A stretch of 64,000 bases of DNA from Dryobates pubescens. Lineage: Eukaryota > Chordata > Aves > Piciformes > Picidae. The stretch lies in NCBI RefSeq assembly GCF_014839835.1, contig NC_071616.1, positions 37,217,307-37,281,306 of the forward strand, written 5' to 3'. The notes under the pieces are model-generated. The model saw only the letters and a program-made list of their open reading frames with translations, had not been told where the DNA came from and did not search any database. The position numbers and the translations under genes are program-made. Of this stretch, positions 36,988 through 51,900 are shown piece after piece (positions within the stretch are counted from its first letter, which is position 1; every line of letters begins with the position of its first letter).

Positions 36988-39900
36988 CCTCCTCTACTCC
37001 AATAATAGACTCAGTATCTGGCAGGTGCAGAGACTCAACACCAAGGCTGGGCTGAGAGTTCATGGAGATGAGATTCTTACTATGCACTGTAGATTCTTCC
37101 AGCAAACTGCTGCCCATCAGTGATTCTATTGTAGGGGGGGGGGGAAAAAAAGGGTAAAACAAAATTCTTATGATGTAATGATACTGCAATATAAGACACA
37201 ATCCCTGCCCTGCTTCACATCACAGACTTCTTTCCTAGACACCTAACTTTATCCAGTCCTACACTTTGGGCATCCAGCACTCCAGTGAATGGTTACCTTC
37301 TGTATTTATTCTTTCGAACCTTAGTATAGTAGGATGTCATTCAGGCTTAATCTCTTTAAATCACATTGCATAAAAAAAATCCGACTGCTTACAAAAAGAA
37401 TAACCAACCAAGGGCATAAATTCTGTGTGTAAAAAAACCCAAACAAATTAGATTCATGCTGATTTGTGAACAACAAACCTACCTGCCCTTTGACCACAAT
37501 ACAGGAATGCATCTTTGAATTCTATCCTAGAAAAGGAGAGGGTGAGCAACCCATCCTCATCTCCAAGAGGAACAGTCTTTTATTCCTTACTGGCTTGTGG
37601 CCTGCTATTTTCAGGACAAACACCTTCCCCTTTGTGACCACTCACCAGTTCTTTCCTGCACCTCTCTCCCACAGAGAGTATCCCTCCTTCCTTACCTGGC
37701 TGTTCTCGCTCCCTGCTGCCAGCTGCTCCAACTCGGGAGTGATGTTTCCTCATATGCACGTTTCTGCTACCACTCTGGGAAAATGTCTTCCCACAAATTT
37801 GGCACTGATGGGGCTTCACTCCTTGGATCAGAAAGAGGAAAAAAAATAACCCAAGAATTACAAAACTGGGAATAAAAGACCTCATCCACTAAGAAGCAGA
37901 TAATACTGATTTGAAATGGCTGTTGACACCACTGGTGCTAATTATCAGTGGAAAAAACAAATGAGACATATTCCCAGCTCCTGGAGAGAAAATAAGCTCC
38001 TAGAACAGAAATGGTTTAGGTATCAGTATTGTCAGCTGTTGGAAAACTCAATCCTGAAAAGTAACATAAAGCTTTGAAGTTTGATTTATAAGAAGGAACG
38101 AGTTACTTGAAATCTCTTACTCAGCGGCATGGAGATACTTGATTCATAGATGTCCCGTATCTAGAATAAAATGACCAAAATCAAGGACACAGAAGCAGGG
38201 AAGCTGTCTCCTGGCATCACACAAGAAACAGCAGCATCTGGTTTACATTACTGAGCAGAGACAAGATGATGACTTGCCCCTGTGAAAGGATAGTCTGTCA
38301 TTTGCTTGGTATGATGTCTGCACATTTGACCTAAACAGCACGAAAGCCAAGGACACAGAAGACATACAGAGAACTTGGGTAGTCCCAAAAAATGGCTGCC
38401 CCAATAAAATCTCCTCTTCCTCAAACAGCCACATTTATCATGTGCTGATCATACTGAAGACAAATCAAGACAGAAGCTTTGAAACACCTGTAAAATACAT
38501 TTCCACCTATTATAAGCACACAGTATTGAAAAATAAAGGAAAATCCTACCTACAGCAGAAACCTGCTCACGAGGGGTTTCAGATTTGAATGGCTTTGATT
38601 AACATACACTGGTGCTAGATTCTCTCTTGAACAATAGAATGGCAGCTATCAAACAAATATGCAACTTCATGACATTTTAGAAACAGGGTTAAAAACCACA
38701 TTTGAAAAATGTAATTTGAGTAGCAAGGTAAAATTCAGAAACAACTGAAAAGATCGAAGGGTACAGGCTACAGACACCTCGGAGGAAACTCTGAAACACC
38801 ATAACCAGAAGTCCTGGAGAAACCAGGGGATTTTTCTTAAGGAAATTTGGGGGGGAATCTAAATTTTATAGTAAAAATTTTTTCTCAGACAGGTTACAGA
38901 ATTCCAGATGAAGACTCTTACCTGAGTGGACAACCAAATGTTTCCGGAGGCTGGAGTATTCGGCAAAAGAGCGACCGCATCCCTGCGCCTCACACAGAAA
39001 GGGTTTCTCCCCTATAAGGGAAACGTAGTGCTTAGATCTGGGGAATCACAACTTGATCTGACTGTCCAAGTCTCTGAGAACAGCATGGATATCTCTAACT
39101 CATTCTACCCTTAGGCCTTACAAAGTTCAACAGAAATTATGCACGTGCTTCCTAAGGCTTTTACAGCCCTCTCTTCATGAGCTTTCGAGAGGAAACACTG
39201 GCAGGCTTTCTGAAACATTCTTAGATCCTGATTCACTGAAGGGCCTGCTGTTCCTAAATAGATCTTTCAAGTATATAAATACCAAAAAAGCAATACAAAA
39301 GCACCTGGACTATGATACAGTTTCTATGTGTAATTCTTAACAACCAGCTTTCTGTTTCACACGCTCTCAAGATCCCGTTTCTTCTTCTGCCTCTCAGCGC
39401 CAACACTCCCATTAACTATTTCCCTCAATATCAGATTCTATAGTTTATTTCAGATCAAGCTGAACTTGCCAAAATCCTGTGAGAGATGAGTCATTTCTGT
39501 GTGGAAGAACAATTGAGGGCACAATTTGTCCTCCCTGGCTGAAATTTGTTATTTTTATCTATCTCCACAGCTATTTTTGCATTTGTCTAAGTGATGATAA
39601 ACTGGGAGGTGACTACAGTAATGCAGTGTAGTATAGCGAGTCTGTTCTAAACAGCCTCTTAATAAAGCCTTAAATAAAACCAGAGGTAACTTTTGCCTTC
39701 AACATCACACTACACAACTCAAGTTTAACACTTATGATATCAAGTAGTCTAGTTAAAGAGAAGCAGCAAGCCCACAGGAGATTAAACAAGCTATTTCATT
39801 GTCTAACACACAATTCTGAGTAAAGTTGTTGGTGGTTTTTTTTTTTCCCCCCCTACAGCAGTTTTTGCCTCAGCTTCTTATCTACTATAACATTCAACAG

Positions 39901-42900
39901 ATCTGAGCAAAAAGGATCAACACAGTATGTTTGGTTTGGCATTACAAAACTATACAGCAGATTCTCAAACACTCATTGCACCTTCTGGCTTGCTATAAAT
40001 ATTTAAAACTTTGCAAGGAGGAAGAAAAACTACTGCTGACAAAAATAACAGCACACAGTTGCAGCTATTAGGAGCTCAAGATCCATTTACACCTGCAGTT
40101 CTATAACACCTTGGGGTTGACTAAACTCCTAATGGCACTCTGGCAATTTTCAGTTAAGAAAACTTATTTACACCTCCAGAAGCTACAATTCTGCTGGTCA
40201 CAGAACACTTGCTCTGTCATGGAGGACTGTGCATGTGTCAGCTGGGCCTATTTATCTCCACCTTGGCTGGGAGTTTTAAGTGCAAAGGAAAAACTGCTTA
40301 AACTCTAACTGCTGTTACCACATAGTCATGATTTTTTTTCCCCCCTGGTGTACATAATTTTAAACTACACTCCAACATCTGCCCCTAAACCTACGCTCCA
40401 ACATCTGCCCCCAAACCATGTGCTCTAGCTAGACTGCAAAGTCTTTAAAATAGCAGCTTTTTGGCATGTGTATCTCCAAGCCACGCACCAGACGGTGGTG
40501 TTTAAGTAAGACAGAAGGCACAAACAGCTGCTGGCAGCCCACATCATCTGTGATTGCATTTGACTAGAGGGGGCCTTGTGCCCTTGCAGTTGTCAAAGTC
40601 ATTCTGACATGTTAACCAACTGTAATGCAAGGCTACGTTCCGAGGTCATCAGGGAATCTCTACCAATATTCTGAGAGGCTTGAACTGGGCTAATAGTTTA
40701 AGTGGTGTGATAACCCTGAGGCTTAGAAAAACACAAACCAAAAAACAACCCCAAAAAACCCTCAAAACTATTAGGATATTCACTATGAACTTTGCAAACT
40801 GTTAAACTGCCCATCATTTCAGCAGTAACTCACGTGCCTTTCTCACCTTTCTAGGATAAAAACACCTAACACACTTCATGCAGTTGTCAAGAGGCTGGTA
40901 GACCAGCTTCTAAAAATATTGACAAGGCAGGATCAAATTCTCCAGAAGAGACAGCACAAACTGTGTATGAAATACAGCAGTATGGGGGGAAAAAAAATAA
41001 TCTTGTTTTATTCAATACAAACTGAGCAAGAGTTAAGAGCACACAGGCTCCAGCATATGGTAGCATCTCAAATTAGCATCAGCACAAACAGAGCAGTTTG
41101 CATGCCAAAATGCTGTCTTTTAATTATTGCCTTTCTCTACTAGAAATTGCTACTATATTTTTGCTACTCATTCCACTGTATTTCTTGTTGCCCTAAATTT
41201 CCCAAATGTAGTCATTCTATAAGCACTGTAGAATGGTCTGGGCTGGAAGGGACCTCTGAAGGTCATCTAGTCCAACCTCCCCTGCAGTACACACAAGGGT
41301 ATCCTCAACTAGACCAGGCCACCCAGAGCCCTGTCAAGCCTCACCTTGAATATCTCCAAGGATGGGGTTCCAACCACCTCCCTGGGCAACCTGTTCCAGT
41401 GTTCCACCACCCTCATAGTAAAGAGCCTCTTCCTAACATCCAATCTAAATCTGCTCTTCTCTAGTTTGAAGCCATTACCCCTTCTATCACCACAGGCCTT
41501 TGTGAACAGTCTCTCTCCATCCCTTTTGCAGGCCCCCTTCAGGTACTGGAAAGCTGCTGTTAGGTCTCCCCAGAGCCTCCTCTTCTCCAGGCTGAACAAC
41601 CCCACCACCACAGGTAACACAAGCTAGCTAGATTCACCCAGATGCTAGTACATCTGTGACTGTGTCCACCAGGACTCCACCCTGGAGAAATACCTGAACT
41701 GTTGTGCCTTTCAGGAATTTAAAATAGCTTCTCTACCAAAAACTATTACAGCAATTGTGTTTACTAAATATTCCCTTGAGAACAGTCTTATCTCTCCTCA
41801 AGAACAACATACAGCCCTCCCTCCATCAAACAACTTGAGGTGGGGCGAAAACCTGCAGAGCATGGGACTGAGCAGAGTACAGCGCCAGGGTGAAATTATA
41901 CAGGACAGTAAAGGAGTCAAGCAGTAGATCAATGTGAATTGATAGAAAAGAGACATTAGTGGAGGGGAAAGCTAAACAACATAGTAGTCTGAAAAGTTTG
42001 AAGACTGAGGAGGAAATGGTTTATTCCTCAGTCAGTACCCCACCTCTGCAGACCACAAATAGGTGAGGTCTAAAACACACCAGTGTGAATTCGGAGGTGG
42101 TTCTTCAGGTTTCCAGCTGTCGTGAACTGCTTCCCACAGCCCAGTTCTGTGCACACAAAGGGTTTTTCACCATTGTGAGTTCTCATGTGCACCTTCAGCC
42201 TCTGCAGGACGTAGAAACTTTTCCCACAGCCTTCTGCTGGGCAGGTGAAGGAGCGGTCGTTCCTAGAAAGCAACAGAGCAGCCGTTTCATCACCAGCTAC
42301 TGCAGTGCGTGTTTCATGAACACTTTACCATGAAATAAAAAGCAAATACATTTAAAACAATACTAATTGTGTCACAAAAGGGAAAGGCTCACATGAAGTG
42401 ACTGAAATTTCACAGCATTCCTATGTAATCTGCACTGCTTCACTACATCATTCTTGGCAGGGAATAGCCAAGGTAACACGGTTGAAAAGGTACAAACCCT
42501 TCCAGTGGGCCACCCCGACACCTAGTTCCTTAGGACTAATTTAGGTCACTTCATCTGAGCTAGGTGTCAGGGTGACCCATTGGAAGGGTTTGTACCTTTT
42601 CAATCACATTACCTTGCCTATTCCCTGCCTAGAATGATGTAGTAAAGCAGTGCAGATTACATAGGAATGCTGTGAAATTTCAGTCACTGGAGGATCAAAA
42701 ACTGCTCTGAGTGTACATAAAACATGCAATTATTGCCAGCCCTGTCTCAGGGCCAGGTGATAGGCTCACATCTACCCCAGTTTTTAAGCTTCACATCCAC
42801 AATTTGCCTTAGAGACTGCCAATTTCTTAGCTAACACATTATTAATTTGTCAGAGCAAGCAACTTTGTTCAAGGAGATACAAAAACATGATAGCAGCCTA

Positions 42901-45900
42901 CAAGTCCTAACGTTCACTATAGCAGAGGTGACAGCGATGCTCCTTATTGAGTACATTCCAAGCCAAACACTACCAAAGACCTGCAAAAAATAACCTAAAC
43001 CTAGGCGAAGTGTTTCAACATAAATGACCTGAAGCAAGCAACAGGCCTAGCATTTCTAAGGGCAACACCAGGTTTTCACAGCTTGTCTGTACCAAAAATT
43101 AACAGTACTCCAAACACAGAGCACTGTCCTTCAAAGCCATGACAAGAGAGGGCTTTACTCTGCTCACCGATGCGTTTTCAGGTGATACTTGAAGTGAGCT
43201 GGCCACACAAACGTCCGGTCGCAGCCCTCAACTGTGCACTTCAGCTTCCTTTCCATGCGAGACAAATGAGGAATGGGGCTAGAATCTTTCTGCTGCCCAT
43301 CTCCTGAGCAAAGATGAACATTTTCACCTGGAAGAAAAAGCCCACCAAAACCTAAAACCAGATACAGGTTACTATACTGTGTCATAGAAGCATAGAATTG
43401 TTAGGGTTGGAAGGGATCTCAAGGATTATCTAGTTCCAACTCCCCTGCCATGGGCAGGGACACCCCACACTGCATCAGGTTGCTCACAGCCACATCCAGC
43501 CTGACCTCAAAAACCTCCAGGGATGAGGTTTCTACCATCTCCCTGGGCAACCTGTTCCAGTGTCTCACCACCCTCATGGTGAAGAATTTCTTCATAACAT
43601 TCAATCTGAATCCATCCACTTCTAGTTTTGCTCCATTCTCCTTAGTCCTATCACTACCCTAGTCCCTCACCAGCTTTCTTGTAGGCCCCCTTCAGATACT
43701 GGAAATCCTTTCAGTGAAGAAGTATTTCCTAATATCCAGCCCAAACCTCCCCTGGTGCACCCTGTAACCATCCTCTAGTCCTGTCACTTGACACCAAGGA
43801 GAAAAGGCTGGCCCCCTGCTCACTCTTATCTCCCTTCAGGTAGTTGTAGAGAGCAATGAGGTTGCCCCTCAGCCTCCTCTTCTCCAGACTGAACAACCCC
43901 AGCTCCCTCAGACACTCCTTGTAGGTCATACTCTACAGCTTCTGTCTAGCACATGACAGGGATCAGACACAGATTTGCAAACCTTGCCAGGTCCATAAGC
44001 CATTCCCAACAAGCTGTCTGTACTCAAGCAGGTGCTTGAATGCTTATCATAAAAACAGAAAGCCAATGCAACATGCATCAAAACTATCAATATCAACCAA
44101 GAAACTTTAATTATCAGCCAGGAAACTCTTTCTGAAAGCATCTTAGCTCAAAAAGAAAAAAGATACTGCAGTTGTTCCTCTAGAAAGCTGACCACTACAG
44201 CTCAGAAAGTATGAATTACAGTATGTATTAAAAATAGACCCTTGAAAGTGGAAGTGAAAGCTTAAACACAAGCAGTCAGAAAGAAGACACTCTTAACAAG
44301 TACCAGAGAACAGGCAGACAGCAATGGAACTGCTGGCTCCACTGAAGTTCATTCCCTGAGAGAAACTGAGGAGCTTATTTATACTGCAGAAAAAATACAT
44401 AGTTGTGCTGTATAAGACTGGCATTGATGATCTGAAGATGTCAGAACAGACAAAAAGCAAGAGAGAAATGAGCATGCTGAAACTAGGGGCCTTGTATGAA
44501 ACACTCAACTTTTGAGAGAGAATCAGGGGATTTCATACCATTATTGCTTGCTTTGGCATTCTTAGCAAGCTGTGCCCGAGTGGCAGCAATCAAACTGTCA
44601 TGGGCCAATTCTTGCACTCGCAGGAACCATGGGGTACTGCTGTCTGTGCTATCATGAGAGAGAAAGTCATGCCCAGAATCTTCTGCTTCATCTTGAACAA
44701 ACACCAAGTGCTCTGCTGGAGACCCCAGCCCTAGAAAAGAAGGCAACTTAATGAAACATAGTAATAACCTAAGAAAGGGACATTTATTGTGCTTCCCAGA
44801 GCAAAAGAATCACACTGCAGACTACAGTGCAACTACAGCATCGTAGCACAGATCCAGCAGTTGCACTGTACTCTGCACTGACCTCTACACTGCACAAAGC
44901 TGTTGATGATTAGATGCTCCTGAAATATCCAATAATGCCCACCAAGTTTTGTTATCTTTTCCCTTCATAGGCAGCATGGACATAGTTGTATCTATATACA
45001 TAGAATAAACCAGGTTGGAAGAGACCTTCAAGATCATCGCATCCAACCCATCAACCATCTCCTGCATCCTGCTTTCTAAGACATATCCAGAACAGATGAC
45101 AAACAGAAGAATTACCTGCTCTTGTTAGGTTGAGAAGAATAAACGAAGTGCTGTCACTGGGCTGGAGGTCTTGCAGTAAACTGGAAGTCTCTGGAGTTGA
45201 CAGAAGTTCAGGTGATTTCTGTACATTCTGTGCCCTTGTTTCCTCTCCATCAGGGCCCACATTTACCTGAAGACTTCTCAAGACAGCAGATGAAGAAATA
45301 TCTTTGGAAGAATTAGTGTGACTTGGAGAAGTGAGATCTCTTTCATCATCTAGTGAAGAAAGTGAAGGCAGAGTAAATAAAAGAATAAATGGCCTATGAC
45401 TAAAAGGTTATCTATGAACTTATTTCTCTAATTAAAAGATAAAAAAAAAAAAGAAGGTTAGAACTTGAGAGAAGTTAGAAGGGGAAGGAATTTTCTAACT
45501 AGTCAGCTTTCACTACTAAATGAGAAAAGTTTTAGTCACCCTTCTGAACTTGTTCTTCCATCTCTGGAATGCTTTATCAGCAAGAGGCAGTGGACCACAG
45601 TGGCGCAGTAAAGACAGCTGTGTGAAGGGCACGATTGCAAAGATCTGACGCATAGATTTTACCTGGCAACATGAGTCTGTTGCATTCTGAGGTCTCAGTG
45701 ACAGGAAGGAGAGAAAGACAGGTGATGTCTTTTGGTTCTGATTCCACCAGCCCTTGCCCCAGTGGAATAGAAGTGTTCTGAACAAACTGAACCAGCAGCT
45801 GAAAAAAGATACTGAGGATTAGGTCAAAAGCAGCACAAAACGTTTAAACTAAATGATTATTCCCTACTGTCTTGTAGGAAACACTGAGGTCTTTTCCAAC

Positions 45901-48900
45901 CTTATTGACTCTATGAATACACATCAAAGCAAATGGAAGCTTTGCAATTTACATTTGTCATTAGACAAAGAAGGACTTGTTTAGAATTGTCACCCCTGAA
46001 GGATCATTGCAGACTACTCTGAAGGCTCATTAGGCTACATTCCTTTTTAATTAACCTTTTACCAAGACAAATGTTATCAATCTATGCCATTTTTTAAAGC
46101 TCATATTCCTTTTTTCATTCATCTTTTACCACTTGATAAATTACCTTCCAAGTAAATGCTTTCCACACCCTGGCTTTGGTACAATCACTGTCTTTTAACC
46201 ACTTAACATAAAGAAAGTGTTGGGGTTTTTTGTTTGTTTGAAGAAAAAAGGCAAGCAAAAGACTAGTTGCAAAGATATCCAGCCAATGGCTACTAAAAAG
46301 AAGCAGATAATTATCAGAGAAATAAGACTGGGGTGACAAGGGGGAGAACACAGCCAGCCTGATCCCTATGAGGAGAGGCTGAAGAAGCTGGGGTTGCTCA
46401 GCCTGGAGAAAAGGAGGCTCAGGGCAGATCTCATTGCTGTCTACAACTATGTGAAGGGAGGTTGTAGCCAGGTGGGGGTTGGTCTCTTCTCCCAGGCAAC
46501 CAGCACCAGAACAAGAGGACACAGTCTCAAGCTGTGCCAGGGGAGATTTAGGCTGGATGTTAGGAAGAAGTTCTTCACAGAAAGAGTGATTGGCCACTGG
46601 AATGGGCTGCCCAGGGAGATGGTGGAGTCACCATCACTGGAGGGGTTTAGAAAGAGACTGGATGGGGTGCTTGGTGCCATGGTTTAGTTGATTAGATAGT
46701 GTTGGGTGATGGGTTGGACTTGATGATCTCAAAGGTCTTTTCCAACCTGGTTAATTCAATTCTATCCTATTCTAAACCAGCTACTCCTCAGACCAGAAAA
46801 GACTGGCAATTAAAGTCATAGTCCTTAGTGTGAAACCACCCACTAAGGGGATTCAACAGTAGAAACCCTCTCCAGAATATTATGTAAAATAAGGGAGACT
46901 ATTGCGTGAAAAGTTATAGAACTTGTACTCAGATGTACTCCCCAGAGAGGACTTTGGGACTAAACAAGAGATTTGTGGATTGTACAAGGCTTATTACACA
47001 TTGTTTTAAGGAAAAGACCAAAGGCAGGAAAAAAAAGAAATCAAAGAGGATCAAGGCAGAACAGCCACAGGGAAATGGAGAGATGAGGATAAAAAAGCCT
47101 CAGTACATCTTAGTAGGAAGTTGGTCAATTCAGTTGTCTGGCACAGCCTAACCACTGTGCACTGTTCTTTCGTCCTATAGGACTCCATTCCTAACTGTTT
47201 TCTGCATGATCCTGCTCTCTAGGGCTGTGTGGGGCACATGCTAGTGAATTCTAAGCCAGACTAGTTGGCAAGCAGAACAAGAAGTGCATGGACATAGCCT
47301 GGAGAAACCCATGAAGGTCTTCTCTAGCCAGCAACCCCTGGAAACAGAATTGGGTACTTCCTGCTGCCTGTATTCATGTGGGCAAAGCTACAGCATCCTA
47401 CCTGTGTTTAACTGTTTGGCACCAGTCACTCATGTACAGTGAAAATTGTACTAAACCTCACTAGTGGCTGGACCTAAAATCAGAAATAGGGAGCAGTCCT
47501 CATTTTGATGGACCCACGAGGTGAGTGATGCCCGAATCATTCAGCTATCCTTTACATTGGTTTAGCTCTGGCAACACACAAATTACTCCTGGCTAACTCC
47601 AGAAAAATCTTGAGTTGTAAAAAAGGAACCTGACATTTGAAAGGGAATTTGAAGGCAGAGAAATGCCTTTCCTTAGCCTGAAAGTCTTTCCCATATTTAA
47701 CCAAGTTCAGAGCAGCAAAGCATGTACCTTGTTTATTCATTCTGTCCCCTTGACAACATCATAGGCTTTTGCCCAGACTGCTGGATATAATGCTGGACTC
47801 CTCTTTATCTCCAAGGCACTGAAATGAGACTCTCTCTTTTTCTCCCCTGCTACCAGTGCCAAAGCAGCCCATACCAAAATATTTTTCTTAAACAAAGGAA
47901 GCGCTGCTGGGAGTTAGAAGATAACACAGATCTTTTGCAATGGACTGGACTAATTCTTCTGTGAACTCCACAAGGGTTGTTTTTTTTCAAACAAACATGG
48001 TCTCAAATCCCTCCCCTGCACAGAATTAAACTTCTGCAGACCAGAAAGGCTGAAAAGGATCAGTTTTAAACAGACCCAGACACATACTCCGTATTTAAGA
48101 GAGAATGTGCCTCAGAAATCCATGTATATGGTCTACTTGTTTGGCTGTTAAGTTCTGTCCAACAGACTTACTCCTATACTCACATTCTCAAATTCCTTTT
48201 TAAAACCACAGATTAATGAAATATGGACAACAACACACCAAGAACTTAAGGGTTAAGTCAGCACTCCTTCTCTCTAGGAGACTTTGACATAACAATCTTG
48301 TGTTCTGCTGCTGTCTAGCAAACAGCTGTGTGCAACAGGCTTCCTTTCTCTTTGGCATTTAGAAGGAAAATGTACAAGACAGTTAGTCAAAAGCTACTAA
48401 GGGAGAAGGTGTTTAGAGTCCCCAGGGCTGGCATGGCAGTGCCTTACTACCCTCATGGTGACAAGCTTTAGCATGTATTCGTGCAGAGCATGCCTGTGCA
48501 CCAAGGTGGTCATTTAAGACCAAACATTCACTAACAGTTTAGTTATTTGGTATGTTGTGACTGTCATAGTTTTTCACTTGGACCTGCCATCCAATGCAAA
48601 TTAATTCTATAGTTGACATCAGCCTTTAGAGCCCCTCCCACAACAGGACAATGTTCATTAAATTGAAAGAAACTGCCAAGAACAGTTAACAGGTTGGGCT
48701 CTGATTTCTCTAGGCTTATTTCCTCTCGTGAAAACACTGGAAATATTGATACTTCCTCCAAGTTTTACCTCAGAGTTACTGCTGTCAGAGCCCTGAAGCT
48801 GTAATTGCTCTGAGTGGTCTAACTTGGGGCCCCATTCACACCCCCTCCCCAGGGGCTCCCTAGTCCCTTCCTGAGCTGTGTTGCAGGTTTACCTGTCTCA

Positions 48901-51900
48901 AGCCTTGTCTCCTGGATTGACCTCAGATTTCTACTGCATCAGTATCTCTGGTATGTCTAAATGGACTCGTTGGATAGATCCTAGGTGTGCATCCTCCAGG
49001 GCTGTGGATGGATCCCGTTTCCAGCACCCACCTCTGCCTGCTGTGCTCAGGTGCTGCAGTATTGTACCCTGTCACTGCCTGGGGTGGCATCACACTTGGC
49101 TCTGAGCTCACCCTCCTTTAAGAGCAGTCTGTCATCACTGACAACTATGAACTTAAAAATTAAGTCTGAAGTCATTCAGATGCCACCTGAACTTGCCCAC
49201 AAGCCAGACTGCAGTTTGAAAGGTTAGATTTTGTTTTCTTCCTCCTAGGTATAAGATTATCCAGAAGCCCCAGCTGGAAGAGGGAACTATTGTCACAGAA
49301 ATACATAGGCAGTAAGACAGTCCCTCCCTCAAGGCCATGCAAAGTAATCTAAGATTCTAAAAGACAGGAGAAAGATGGGTAAAAACAGAAGAGAAGCAGA
49401 AATAACAGAGCAAGGCAACCAGAAGAAAGAAGTTTGGACTAGAAAATGTGAGCAGCAAGACTGTTCTATATTAGTGCACTGTCTTTCACTTAAAAGCTGT
49501 TCATGGCCACTATAGCTGCCTACCCCACCACAATGCACTTATTTTAGAGTCTGCTCTATTTTGATACAGAAAGCCTTAGATAAAACTTTCCTCCTACAAC
49601 AGGAAAGCAAACCCTCCAATTCCACACAGCAGCTTTAAGTCCCTAGGTCAAAGCAAAATGCAGCACCCATAAGCAGATGCTCAGAAGAAAGATCCTTGTA
49701 ACATTTTAATTACTTTGTAAAGTAATAACAAGGTAGTACAGAGAATTAAAGCGGGGGCAACACAACTGAACAAAAAGATGGGGATCATGCTCACTATTAG
49801 AATTTGGAATAAAACCCACCCACCAAAGCAAACCAATCCCAAACTCTGTATCAAATAACTCAGAAAAAATAAATCTTTTCCTGTTACAGCTCTGCCTTGG
49901 CAGCTAAGGACTTTCATAAATCTTCCTTCCTCTTCAAGATCATTGAATACCTTTTGTGACAACTACAGCAGCTCAAATATGGGGGGGGTGTGGGAAATAA
50001 TTGCAAATGCTGTCATGCTTTAAGTTTCTTTCAGTTTGGTTTTGCATCTGAAAGTAAACAGGAAATTGAAAGGGTGTCTGGTAATCAGGCCTTCAGCATA
50101 CAGGACTGCCAAGGAACAGGTGAGGTGCCAAATGCGCAGCTACACAAACCGTGATAAACTGCAGATGAGAGTGTAACAAAGAGCAGAACTCTTGGGACAC
50201 TGATGGATGGGCCATTACAGGACAGACTTGAATGTGACCTTGAAGAAATTCAAGCAGAAACTTTGTAAGAAATGGGAACATTATTATCATGGCTGTTCAG
50301 AACACATCTCACAGGCAAGAGTGACCTTCTTATGGAATATGTGGGAACCAGGTAAAACTTAGTAACAAGATGTATTAAGAGGAAACTGGGAATGTGAGAA
50401 ACTTACCACTGTTTAGGGAAAGGATCAAAGGCAGGGAAAGGGAGGGGACAAAGTGGAGAGGAGAGGAACAGCCACAGGAAGGGGGTGGGGGATATGTGTC
50501 AACCATGCTAGCAGGCTGCAGGTTAGTCCACAGCTCTGCCTCTCTTCACTGTAGTCTGTTCTGTCCTCTCAAATGCTGTTTGCTCCTAACTAGGTTTCTG
50601 AGTACTTCATCTAGCTAACTTCACACTGGACTAGCCTGTGAATAGGAGGAAACCACGTTCTGGAAACCCAGGATCCCAGCCAGAGGATGGATTAAAAAGC
50701 CCAGGGCCTAGAGATGGATATTGGAAGGACTCAAGGTTTGACAGAGGCTGGACAGAGGCATGACTGTGAGAACCCATGTCAGTTGCATGTGTGATCTCCT
50801 AGCAAATTTCAAGGCTGGTTACCCAATGAGTAGGAAGAAAATTAGGCCATCTGTGATCTTCCTGTTCCACGTGAAGGCCACTCATACTTGCAGGTGCCTG
50901 TAAAAGTACTGTCCTGCCACGTGTTAGTGTTTACAGCCATACATATCTATACTATCTACACGTGCATGGGCACATATTTGCAGTTCAGGCTCAGCCTCAC
51001 TTCTCTGCACACCTGGGAACAGCCCAATAGTCTTGTCTGAAGGACTAAGAGGGGAGGAATCCCCTGGATGCTACAGCTGATCAGATCTTGTAACCAAATA
51101 ATATCTGCCATCACAAACAGGATCCAGATAGGACATAAGTATTCCCAAGATGGTGACTATAGAACCCCTATGTGAAGGAACTGATCCTTCTGCATATATG
51201 ACCAAAGTGACCAAGCAGACAGAATAATTTGGGGCACTTAAATAAGGATAATCAGGGAGACCCAACATACATAACATCAACAGAATACAAAAGGAAGAGA
51301 GTAAGAGGTGTGAGGTAGCTTTACTCCACAGCCAAGAGACCCATTGGAATTTGAAACAAGTTTTGATATTGATAATTGCAAAAGCACATCCTCAGGTAAG
51401 AGATTCAAACTTTATAGGCCAGACATGAGTTATACAGAGACAACCTATAAGCCTCAGATGGACAAAATGGGCCAAGTTCAGTTGCATCTCACTATGAAGA
51501 ATATCACCTTCCTGAATATACCCTCCTTTTACACCTCTTGCCAAAACATTTCAGACCTCTGAAAATCCTGTATGTAATGCTGGCAGAGATCCTTAGGGGA
51601 AAAAAAAACCAAACACCCAAAACCCAACAAGTATAACAACAATAACCAAAACAAAACACAACAAAAACAAACTTGTGCAGAAACAAATTAAAGTATGTCC
51701 CTCTGGGAGGGACTGAGCTGGTTTCCCTTCTGTAACAGATGCCCTTCACCAGGTGATTCAAAAGCCAAGAGGTGTCAGGGAGCTGCTTTGTTGAAGGGAG
51801 GAGTGGCTGGGAGGGACAGGGCAGGACGGTTCTTGGGCACTAACTTTCAGATCTATCCTCCCACTGGACAGCTGGAGCGCTAGACTAGACTTGTAATCGA

